Source: Vibrio madracius
GTDB lineage: Bacteria > Pseudomonadota > Gammaproteobacteria > Enterobacterales > Vibrionaceae
Length of the DNA stretch: 6,679 nt
Direction of reading: 5' to 3'
NCBI GenBank assembly: GCA_000695745.1
Contig: ASHK01000167.1
Span: forward strand, 1 to 6,679
Positions 1 through 5,737 of this stretch are shown piece after piece. The first letter of the stretch is position 1. Every line of letters starts with the position of its first letter. The position numbers and the translations under genes are program-made. Under the pieces are notes generated by a model, which worked only from the letters and a program-made list of their open reading frames with translations, was not told the origin of the DNA and made no database searches.

Positions 1-439
1 ACAACTGCTGGTTCCAACATTGCAGCCTCTCTCAGGTCAGCGGAGTCATCAAGCGGAATAAGGTTAAATTCGGGTATCGTGAGATATTCACTAAATGCAC
101 CGTCTTGGCGAGAGCCAAAATAAGAATAGTCTGTGCATTTTGCATAGTGTTTTTCTCTACAGAACTGACATTTGTTGCAAGGAATAAGGGGAAGATAGCG
201 ACTTTTTTCCCCTTTAACCCCTCATCGACATCTTCGCCCAACCTCTTGATAGTTCCAGAAAACTCATGTCCGAGAACCAAAGGATAGTGATAAGGACCAT
301 TTACATAAGCACGCGGAATATCAGAACCACATACGCCAGCTGCACCGACTTTGACTAGGACTTCGCCTTTGCCTGGTACAGGAATCTCTCGTTCTTGCAG
401 TTCAAATTTCCCGAGTTCTATTAAAGACAACGCCTTCAT
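1..439 (-). pseudogene. GatD/SorE-like zinc-dependent polyol-phosphate dehydrogenase, frameshifted and cut by window edge
   Basis: This is a medium-chain zinc alcohol dehydrogenase of the galactitol-1-phosphate dehydrogenase / sorbose-1-phosphate reductase type. The family oxidises sugar-alcohol phosphates, or reduces ketose phosphates, with NAD(H) in the cytoplasm. The N-terminus (MKALSLIELGKFELQ) shows the catalytic zinc motifs VCGSDIPRA and GHEFSG. After FPL (codon 85, about position 185) the reading frame breaks, and the original frame then runs to a stop at 32-34 as nonsense. Shifting by one base at about 180-186 restores CNKCQFCREKHYAKC, the four-cysteine structural zinc lobe. It then gives GSRQDGAFSEY and EAAMLEPAV, open to position 1, so about one base is missing. 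The restored protein closely matches the full-length paralogue at 1210-2253. A GTGGGA ribosome site precedes the ATG. The 3' part lies outside the window. Family call is strong. Whether the lesion is real or an assembly error cannot be told from the sequence. Confidence 0.82.
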
Positions 440-497
440 AAAAAATTCCCACTTTATTAATGAAGTATTTCAGGGCGACAGAAATTCACACCTACTT

Positions 498-526
498 ATT
501 ATAGTGTAAACCTCATTTGGCCATAA
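498..526 (-). promoter_or_regulatory. candidate sigma-70-type promoter for the distal dehydrogenase
   Basis: The 188-base gap between the GmhA-like gene and the distal dehydrogenase (440-627) is very AT-rich. It holds a perfect TATAAT box on the minus strand at 503-498. Seventeen bases upstream lies TTATGG (526-521), a poor -35 match. A start near position 491 would leave a leader of about 50 bases. No sigma-54 motif and no convincing hairpin terminator were found in the gap. A TATAAT is easy to find by chance in such AT-rich DNA, so this is only a candidate. If real, the weak -35 suggests dependence on an activator. Confidence 0.28.
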
Positions 527-627
527 AATAGATTTGAATAATTAACTTATACCAAAGCACGCATATAAATTTATATTTAAACACATAAACCTAGCTCAAC
601 CTATGTTGTTAAGTAATGATTATTTAA

Positions 628-1206
628 TTAACTATAGGTCAATCCTTTTTCTATCAAATTAATTAGAATATGCATAACTATAGTATGGACTTCTTGTATT
701 CTGTCAGCCCAACCTTGGTAATCAACTCTGATCTCCACGTCACAAAGTTCAGCTAAGGGACCACCATCCTTTCCGGTTAAACCAATTACCTGCATTCCTT
801 GCTCTTTAGCTACTTTTGCAGCCTGAAGAATATTTGCTGACTTACCACTGGTACTAAAACAAACTAGCACATCTCCTGCTTTACCAACTGATTCAACGTA
901 TCGAGCGTAAACATGGTCAAAACCAAAATCGTTCCCTGCGCAACTTATATGTGTTGGGTCACTAATGGCTATCGCTGCAATACCAGGTCTATCCTCTCTA
1001 TAACGACCTGTCAGTTCCTCCGCAAAGTGCATTGCTTCGCAGTGAGAGCCTCCATTACCACAAGAAATAATTTTGTTTCCTTTTTTTAGACTAGAAATTA
1101 GCACTTTACTAGCTGCATGTATTTTCAGAATAGAATCTTGGTCTTGACTAAATTTTGAGATAACATCTGATGCTAGTTTTAATTCACTGATAATGAGTTC
1201 TGTCAT
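628..1206 (-). CDS. gmhA: GmhA-like sedoheptulose-7-phosphate (phosphoheptose) isomerase, SIS domain
   Basis: This is a cytoplasmic SIS-domain isomerase of 192 residues, the usual GmhA length. Classical GmhA converts sedoheptulose 7-phosphate to D-glycero-D-manno-heptose 7-phosphate, the first step of LPS heptose synthesis. The protein matches GmhA over its whole length: [54 protein letters not shown] and ADRIQEVH. The expected zinc and catalytic residues are present as H60, E64, Q171 and H179. I chose the ATG at 1206 because GAGGA lies seven bases upstream. A TTG three bases earlier (1209) would add one residue. The start is three bases after the stop of the zinc dehydrogenase gene, so the two are cotranscribed and probably coupled. 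The oddity is the place: it sits in a sugar-PTS operon with no other LPS heptose gene in view. It is therefore probably a catabolic paralogue or one acting on a related phosphosugar (inference). GmhA family is near certain; substrate is open. Confidence 0.92.
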   Translation of the reverse strand: MTELIISELKLASDVISKFSQDQDSILKIHAASKVLISSLKKGNKIISCGNGGSHCEAMHFAEELTGRYREDRPGIAAIAISDPTHISCAGNDFGFDHVYARYVESVGKAGDVLVCFSTSGKSANILQAAKVAKEQGMQVIGLTGKDGGPLAELCDVEIRVDYQGWADRIQEVHTIVMHILINLIEKGLTYS

Positions 1207-1209
1207 CAA

Positions 1210-2253
1210 TCAATCCTCAATAACCATCATACCTTTAACAATAAACCCTTCTTTGCGATACATTTCACCCATTAACTTAGGCACACCATCGATCGAGACT
1301 TTGTTAGTAATCAATTTGTCTACGAATAGTTTATTATCGGCGATCGCCAACACAGTATCAGTCCATTCATCACGTGGATATTTGTTATATATGGAATTAA
1401 AAACACCGACCATAGAACATTCTTTTCGCATAAATAGATCGTAAGTTCTTTGTGTTGCAGTCATATCAGAGTGTGGATTTCCTAATAGCACTACTCTGCC
1501 ACCTTTAGCACAACAATATAGCGAGTTTTCATAACTAATGGTTGAACCACTAGCTTCAATACATACATCCATCCCTTTTAAATTTAGGCTTTCTAGACAT
1601 TCATTCGGATGCTGCTCTCTGATATTAAACGCATTTTCAAAACCTAGTTTTTTACAGAATTCTATTTTCGCATCATCGACATCAAACATAACAATCTGCC
1701 CCGCACCCGCTATCTTTGCCCAGTTAGCGACTAGAAGACCAATTGGACCTGCACCAAAGATCGCAACATTTTCATTTAGCGATAGGCCACTTTTTCTAAC
1801 GGCATGCAAGGCAACAGCTGCTGGTTCTAACATTGCGGCAGATGAGTAGGTTACATGTTCGGGAATAGGAACTAAGTTGAATTCATCTACGGCTAGGTAT
1901 TCAGAAAAACCGCCATCTTCTCGCGAACCATAGTAGCTATAAGACTCACATTGCACGTAGTCAGCCTGCAGACATGATTGGCATTTATTACATGGCCTCA
2001 ATGGAAATACCGTCACTTTTTGATTTAACCAATGCTCATCTACTCCATCCCCTAATGAAACTACTTGCCCGCTAAATTCATGGCTAAGGACAATTGGATA
2101 AAAGTGCGGGCCATCAACAAACGCTCTTGGGATATCAGAGCCACAAACACCTGCGGCCATAACTCGTACTATCACCTGTTTAGCACCAGGCACTGGCATT
2201 GGTGCCTCATCTACTTGAAGCTTGCCCAAACTAACTACATTTACTTTTTTCAT
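1210..2253 (-). CDS. GatD/SorE-like zinc-dependent sugar-alcohol-phosphate dehydrogenase
   Basis: This is a complete 347-residue medium-chain zinc dehydrogenase, the normal length for the galactitol-1-phosphate 5-dehydrogenase / sorbose-1-phosphate reductase group. Catalytic zinc ligands are C37 (VCGSD), H58 with E59, and E143 (AMLEP). The structural zinc cysteines are C88, C91, C94 and C102. The Rossmann motif GAGPIG (167-172) is followed by an acidic residue, D191, at the end of the next strand, which favours NAD over NADP. The usual GHE motif reads SHE here. The start ATG has GAAGGA with six bases of spacing. The gene lies 72 bases after IID, separated by a perfect hairpin, and three bases before the GmhA-like start. 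Its place directly after IIA-IIB-IIC-IID parallels sorE in L-sorbose operons, so the likely job is oxidation or reduction at the phosphorylated sugar made by the PTS. A paralogue lies at 1-439. Family sure; exact substrate not readable from sequence. Confidence 0.92.
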   Translation of the reverse strand: MKKVNVVSLGKLQVDEAPMPVPGAKQVIVRVMAAGVCGSDIPRAFVDGPHFYPIVLSHEFSGQVVSLGDGVDEHWLNQKVTVFPLRPCNKCQSCLQADYVQCESYSYYGSREDGGFSEYLAVDEFNLVPIPEHVTYSSAAMLEPAAVALHAVRKSGLSLNENVAIFGAGPIGLLVANWAKIAGAGQIVMFDVDDAKIEFCKKLGFENAFNIREQHPNECLESLNLKGMDVCIEASGSTISYENSLYCCAKGGRVVLLGNPHSDMTATQRTYDLFMRKECSMVGVFNSIYNKYPRDEWTDTVLAIADNKLFVDKLITNKVSIDGVPKLMGEMYRKEGFIVKGMMVIED

Positions 2254-2257
2254 GCTA

Positions 2258-2303
2258 AATCCTTCAATCTTTGGAAGAAGGATTATTCTTTAATAATCCT
2301 TCT
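2258..2303 (-). promoter_or_regulatory. intra-operon hairpin with an alternative pairing to the dehydrogenase ribosome-binding site
   Basis: In the 72-base gap after IID, positions 2303-2292 (AGAAGGATTATT) and 2287-2276 (AATAATCCTTCT) form a perfect 12-base inverted repeat with an AAAG loop. No U-tract follows on either strand, so it is not a standard intrinsic terminator. The 3' arm contains AATCCTTC (2284-2277). This is an exact complement of GAAGGATT (2265-2258), which includes the ribosome-binding site of the dehydrogenase. The 3' arm can thus pair either with the 5' arm, leaving the site free, or with the site itself. The 5' arm repeats the GAAGGATT word. It could be an mRNA stabiliser or processing site that sets IID and dehydrogenase levels apart, or a translation switch. 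The repeat is seen directly; the function is inferred. Confidence 0.6.
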
Positions 2304-2325
2304 GGAATATAATTAAACTCTACAA

Positions 2326-3141
2326 TTAACCACCTACAGCAAGAAGGCCTGCATAGGAACCTATAATGCCGAATGCGAAGATATAAGCGACTATCTTATT
2401 AGGATTAATTTTTTTATTAACTAATTTCAAGATCCCTAATGTCACCAACAATGGAATTAAAGCAGGAAGAAGCGAATTTAGAATCTCTTGGATATTAATG
2501 CTTATTTCGTTATAGCTGATGACTAATGGTGTAATAACGTTAACTCGCGTTGCAGCCATTCCACCAACCACCATCAAACCTATTAACGCAAACAAGTTAG
2601 TCAGTTTATCTAGCAGGCCCGCTTTTAGTATGTCGATGATAACTGTTCGGCCTTTTTTATAGCCCATAAAGAACATGTTCAAACTTGTGAAAATCATTAC
2701 TGCTTTGTAGCCCACCTCAAACAAAATTGGACCAGCATAAGAGCCCTCAACAGCCAAGTTACATGCTATTGCCGCCAAGATGGAATATAAAATTGCTTGT
2801 AATGTATCACCAATCCCTGCTACTGGGCCCATTAGACCAGATCGTAATGTAGTAATTGCCTCATCAGGTATTTCTTTACCTTCCGATTTTTGTTCCTCCA
2901 TGGCCACAGTAATACCAGTTATCGCCAAACCACAGAAACTTGGCTCGGTATTAAAGAAACTCATGTATTTTTTCAGCTCTTGTACCTGTCTTTCTTTGTC
3001 ATTTGGATAAAGTTTTCGAATAACAGGAACCATCGCGTTGGTTTGCCCTAGAGCCTGCAAACGTTCGTAGTTATAAGTTGTTTCACTTGAGTAATTCAAT
3101 GCCCAAGTTTTTAGCAAATCAGTTTTCGATAATTTTGACAT
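2326..3141 (-). CDS. PTS mannose/fructose/sorbose-family transporter subunit IID
   Basis: This is the integral membrane IID protein, which with IIC forms the channel of a mannose-class phosphotransferase permease in the inner membrane. It has 271 residues, the usual length. The soluble N-terminal half carries family signatures: NYERLQALG (24-32), the FNTEP motif (63-67), GITVAMEEQ (76-84) and GLMGPVAGIGDTLQ (102-115). The C-terminal half is hydrophobic with several membrane segments, for example around 183-197, 224-241 and 247-271. It starts 12 bases after the IIC stop behind a modest AGGG site, so it is cotranscribed with IIC. It is intact, unlike IIB. The IID family is sure. Substrate specificity cannot be read from this subunit alone; neighbours suggest a ketose or polyol rather than mannose. 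Confidence 0.95.
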   Translation of the reverse strand: MSKLSKTDLLKTWALNYSSETTYNYERLQALGQTNAMVPVIRKLYPNDKERQVQELKKYMSFFNTEPSFCGLAITGITVAMEEQKSEGKEIPDEAITTLRSGLMGPVAGIGDTLQAILYSILAAIACNLAVEGSYAGPILFEVGYKAVMIFTSLNMFFMGYKKGRTVIIDILKAGLLDKLTNLFALIGLMVVGGMAATRVNVITPLVISYNEISINIQEILNSLLPALIPLLVTLGILKLVNKKINPNKIVAYIFAFGIIGSYAGLLAVGG

Positions 3142-3153
3142 TTTAGTACCCTA

Positions 3154-3912
3154 CTATTTTTGTGGCGCTGCTTGGTCATCTGATGCGATAAAGTCCTTGC
3201 CGCTTTTAATTACAGCAATAACGATTGCAAACAGTGCAATACCCATAATGCTAAGTTCAAAATATGCCGCGACTAAGAAACCTAAGAAGAAGAATGGCAT
3301 TAAGTGTTTTTTACCCAAGAAACTCACCAACATCGTAATACCAAGCGCGGGCATGATACCGCCAATAACTTCGAACGCTGAGACTAAGTGTGTTGGGATA
3401 ACTTCAAGGAACTCCTTCATAAACTCTGTGCCAAAGTACACAAGACAAAATGCAGGAATACCATTAAGAATGAATGATACAAAGAATGACGGCACGTAGT
3501 TCATCAAACGCATCCCAGTGATATTACCTTTATTCAACATGTCCTCTGCCATATGTACCCATATAGAGTTGATTGTCATATAGCCTTGCCACGAAAGAAT
3601 ACCCAGTAACGAGAACGGAACTGCGAACACTACAGCAGTGGAAGGATCAGCCCCAGAAAGGACCGTCATCGCGGTACCAAAAACCGAAGCGACCATTAAG
3701 TTACCAGGCATCGTTCCCCCAACGGTCATCCAACCAAGGTAGGCTAAGTTTATATACGCAGCAGCCTGCATACCAACCATAGGTTCACCTAATGCCAATG
3801 CAGTCATGAAACCAGACATAATTGGATATAACCAAGTACGAGTTAATAGGTGACTAACCCACCAAGTACTTAATGTTGCAACTAATGCAACTAGAATTGC
3901 GGATGTAAGCAT
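3154..3912 (-). CDS. PTS mannose/fructose/sorbose-family transporter subunit IIC
   Basis: This is the integral membrane subunit of a mannose-class PTS (252 residues), which forms the sugar translocation path together with IID. It is strongly hydrophobic from the first residues (MLTSAILVALVATL), with several predicted membrane segments. It shows the loop and helix pattern of the SorA/LevF/ManY group: ALGEPMVGMQAAAYINLAYL, then GGTMPGNLMVAS, and a later GGIMPALGITML. The C-terminus is short and charged (SGKDFIASDDQAAPQK), as expected for a cytoplasmic tail. The ATG is preceded by TTAGGAG with five bases of spacing. It follows the IIB remnant by 32 bases and precedes IID by 12. The order IIA-IIB-IIC-IID is that of sor-type operons. 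No defect is seen. Family assignment is strong, substrate unknown. Confidence 0.93.
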   Translation of the reverse strand: MLTSAILVALVATLSTWWVSHLLTRTWLYPIMSGFMTALALGEPMVGMQAAAYINLAYLGWMTVGGTMPGNLMVASVFGTAMTVLSGADPSTAVVFAVPFSLLGILSWQGYMTINSIWVHMAEDMLNKGNITGMRLMNYVPSFFVSFILNGIPAFCLVYFGTEFMKEFLEVIPTHLVSAFEVIGGIMPALGITMLVSFLGKKHLMPFFFLGFLVAAYFELSIMGIALFAIVIAVIKSGKDFIASDDQAAPQK

Positions 3913-3944
3913 AAATACTCCTAAAGCGTAGACCTCTTCATTTA

Positions 3945-4456
3945 TTAATTGAAGGCAGGTTCTTGGTCAGCTAATTTTATTTGTTCGATAAATTCAATTG
4001 GATTGTCGTTTGGTAGTAGCTTGAATACGACGGGAATGTTAAGTTTCGCAATTTCGTGAAAATATGAAATTTCACTATCGGAAGCCGCTATATTACGAAA
4101 TACTTTCCTGCGATTACTATTAATTCCCATCCCACCAACAATAATCTCTTTGATAGCTATGTTGTTTTTAATCAGCTCAAATAGTGGCTGGGACCTTTAG
4201 TTAGAATCAAGATTCTATTATCAGCTCCATCACTATCTACGGTAGCAAGTTTTTCTACAGCTTCTTCAATATCAAAAACGTCGAGCTTCATATGACTAGG
4301 AATAGCCATTTCAAGCACAGACTTCATAAAATCATCATTCCGTAACTCATTATCACAAATGACGATATTCGTAATTTGATGAAGTTTAACCCAACCAGTC
4401 ATAACCTGACCATGAATTAACCTGTCATCTATTCTAGTAACTATGATCTCTGACAT
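3945..4456 (-). pseudogene. PTS mannose/fructose/sorbose-family transporter subunit IIB, frameshifted
   Basis: IIB is the cytoplasmic phosphocarrier that takes phosphate from IIA and gives it to the incoming sugar. The N-terminus is textbook: TRIDDRLIHGQV with the phosphorylated histidine at H15. In the frame of the start codon the protein stops at 94 residues (TGA, 4174-4172). After TKGP (P89, codon 4192-4190, a CCC triplet) the family sequence continues one base back. It reads FELIKNNIAIKEIIVGGMG, then SNRRKVFRNIA and NIPVVFKLLPNDNPIEFIEQI, to a TAA at 3945. One extra C in the CCC run would restore a 170-residue protein, the normal length. The start overlaps the end of IIA by 16 bases with AGGAG upstream, so the two are translationally coupled. 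The break is not at a classical slippery heptamer, so programmed frameshifting is unlikely. Real mutation or an assembly indel are both possible. A true lesion would stop sugar phosphorylation by this system. Confidence 0.88.
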
Positions 4457-4881
4457 ATAGACTCCTGATCGAAATAACTTATCGATTCCTTTGCTTCATT
4501 GATACTACTCATAAACAGAGACTGAATATTACTGCATTCATCTCTTTCCATTATTAAATTCAAGATAAGAGGCACATTGGCACCTGAGATTAAGTAATAG
4601 TCTTTGCTTGTTCTCATTAATAACGCAGTTGCATTCCAAGGGCTGCCATTCATAACATCAACAACCACTAGAACTGGTTTCTCCTTTGCGTCTTTTTCAT
4701 AAACAACAGCAGTCATTTCTTCTGCTGTTCTTTGAATCTTATCTCTTAGTATTTCGGTATTTTCTCCTGGTAAGAATTCAAGAGCTCTAATGTTTTCTTG
4801 CTTTCCTACCAACATATATGCTGTATTTAATAACTCTACCGCTGCATAACCATGTGTAACAAGGATGATTGGGATTGCCAT
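4441..4881 (-). CDS. PTS mannose/fructose/sorbose-family transporter subunit IIA
   Basis: IIA is the cytoplasmic phosphocarrier that accepts phosphate from HPr and passes it to IIB. The protein from the chosen start has 146 residues. It shows MAIPIILVTHGYAAVELL, with the phosphorylated histidine at H10, the same position as in ManX-type IIA. It then has VVVDVMNGSPWNATALLMR (73-91), equivalent to the family's DxxGGSPxN motif, and ANVPLIL (101-107). I prefer the ATG at 4881 because AAGGA lies seven bases upstream and because it puts the histidine at 10. An ATG seven codons earlier (4902) is also open but has no good ribosome site. The gene begins 24 bases after the epimerase stop. Its last 16 bases overlap the start of IIB, so here IIA and IIB are separate proteins and not the IIAB fusion of E. 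coli ManX. It appears intact. Confidence 0.93.
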   Translation of the reverse strand: MAIPIILVTHGYAAVELLNTAYMLVGKQENIRALEFLPGENTEILRDKIQRTAEEMTAVVYEKDAKEKPVLVVVDVMNGSPWNATALLMRTSKDYYLISGANVPLILNLIMERDECSNIQSLFMSSINEAKESISYFDQESICQRS

Positions 4882-4905
4882 ATTTTTATCCTTAATGATC
4901 ATCGA

Positions 4906-5577
4906 TTATGCAAGACAGTTTTCAAAATCGACTGCCATCTTTTCCCAAGCTGTTTCGATTTCATCTTGATTGAAAAGCGCAGAACCCAATACAAATACAT
5001 CAACACCAGCTTCCTTATAACGCTTAAACGTTTCCGTGTTACAACTGCCATCTACTTCAATTTGGAAGGTCAAATCTTTGAGCGAACGATATGTCGCTAA
5101 ATCTTTTATTTTATCTAGTACATCTGGAATAAAAGGTTGCCCTCTAAATCCTGGATCAACTGCCATTACAGTAACTTTGTCGACATGAGGAAGAAGCTGG
5201 TAGAGTTCTTGAACGCTAGTTTCTGGGTTAATCGCTAAACCTTTTTTTACTCCTAACGAATCAAGCCTATTGAATAACCGATAAGCAACCCCATTAATGC
5301 TCTCAATATGTACAGTAATCATCGCAGCTCCGTTAGCGACCAACTCGTCTACATAGTCTTGTGGGTTAGTGACCATTAAATGGCAATCGAAAGGGAGACT
5401 GGACAATTCACTAACTTCTTTAACGTATGTTGGAGATAACGTAATGTTAGGGACGAAATGCCCATCCATAATATCGACATGATAAGAATCACACTTACCA
5501 TCCAAAAAACGGATTTGCTGTTCTGTCTTTAACAATGGCATACACATTAAAGAAGGACTGAAGGAAACATTTTCCAT
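4906..5577 (-). CDS. alsE: D-allulose-6-phosphate 3-epimerase-like protein (ribulose-phosphate 3-epimerase family)
   Basis: This is a cytoplasmic TIM-barrel epimerase of 223 residues. The sequence follows E. coli AlsE more closely than housekeeping Rpe: FSPSLMCMPLL, HVDIMDGHFVPNITLSP, DCHLMVTNPQDYVDEL, INGVAYRLFN, TVMAVDPGFRGQPFIP and EVDGSCN. Expected metal ligands are H33, D35, H66 and D176; D35 and D176 are also the acid/base pair. The phosphate-binding loop region includes G177-S178 and GSALFN (198-203). AlsE converts D-allulose 6-phosphate to D-fructose 6-phosphate by inverting C3. A longer ketose phosphate with the same stereochemistry could also fit (inference). It is the first gene of the operon, about 30 bases from the predicted sigma-54 transcription start. 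The ribosome site is weak: AGG lies about ten bases before the ATG. Family is sure; the allulose assignment is good but not proven. Confidence 0.88.
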   Translation of the reverse strand: MENVSFSPSLMCMPLLKTEQQIRFLDGKCDSYHVDIMDGHFVPNITLSPTYVKEVSELSSLPFDCHLMVTNPQDYVDELVANGAAMITVHIESINGVAYRLFNRLDSLGVKKGLAINPETSVQELYQLLPHVDKVTVMAVDPGFRGQPFIPDVLDKIKDLATYRSLKDLTFQIEVDGSCNTETFKRYKEAGVDVFVLGSALFNQDEIETAWEKMAVDFENCLA

Positions 5578-5617
5578 AATTATTAAACCTATTTTTAGAC
5601 TAAGACTCTTTCATAAG

Positions 5618-5633
5618 AGCAAATGACATGCCA
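5618..5633 (-). promoter_or_regulatory. sigma-54 (RpoN) promoter of the operon
   Basis: On the minus strand the sequence TGGCATG-TCAT-TTGCT matches the sigma-54 consensus TGGCAYR-N4-TTGCW at every defined position. GG and GC are exactly ten bases apart. The -24 element is 5633-5627 and the -12 element 5622-5618. Transcription would start near 5607, about 30 bases before the alsE ATG. Such promoters need an AAA+ activator bound upstream. Mannose-class PTS operons are often controlled by LevR-type sigma-54 activators carrying PTS regulation domains (known for B. subtilis levanase). No such activator gene is in this window. The upstream TGTATT array is its candidate site. Confidence 0.85.
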
Positions 5634-5679
5634 AAAAAAATTTAATATAAGTTTCAATAAGATAGACTCAATTATTAAT

Positions 5680-5737
5680 AGTGTATTAATCAAGAGGGCG
5701 AGTGTATTGCGGAGTGTATTGGATACTGCTGTATTGT
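5680..5737. promoter_or_regulatory. iterated TGTATT operator array, candidate upstream activator site
   Basis: On the plus strand the 10-base word GAGTGTATTG occurs twice as a direct repeat, at 5700-5709 and 5712-5721. Two further partial copies flank it: AGTGTATTA at 5680-5688 and TGTATTG at 5730-5736. The TGTATT cores start at 5682, 5703, 5715 and 5730. From the predicted start at about 5607 the array spans roughly -73 to -130, the normal place for binding sites of sigma-54 activators. An AT-rich stretch (5641-5680) lies between array and promoter and could bend, possibly with IHF, although I found no clean IHF consensus. The repeats are seen directly; the role as an activator site is inferred. 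Confidence 0.55.

Noticed and set aside
105..287. Plus-strand open frames opposite the dehydrogenases, IIC and IID.
   Set aside because: All lie antisense to well-supported genes, have no family signature, and follow from codon bias of the opposite strand.
563..576. Perfect 14-base palindrome ATATAAATTTATAT between the isomerase and the distal dehydrogenase.
   Set aside because: Made only of A and T in an AT-rich gap; no U-tract or known operator form, so chance is likely.
4172..4192. Programmed -1 ribosomal frameshift in IIB.
   Set aside because: The site (GGT CCC AGC) is not a slippery X-XXY-YYZ heptamer and no strong stem follows; IIB proteins are not known to need frameshifting. A simple one-base deletion or read error explains it better.
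5606..5619. Small hairpin CTCTT-TCAT-AAGAG next to the -12 element.
   Set aside because: Only five base pairs and overlapping the promoter core; too weak to call a terminator or operator.
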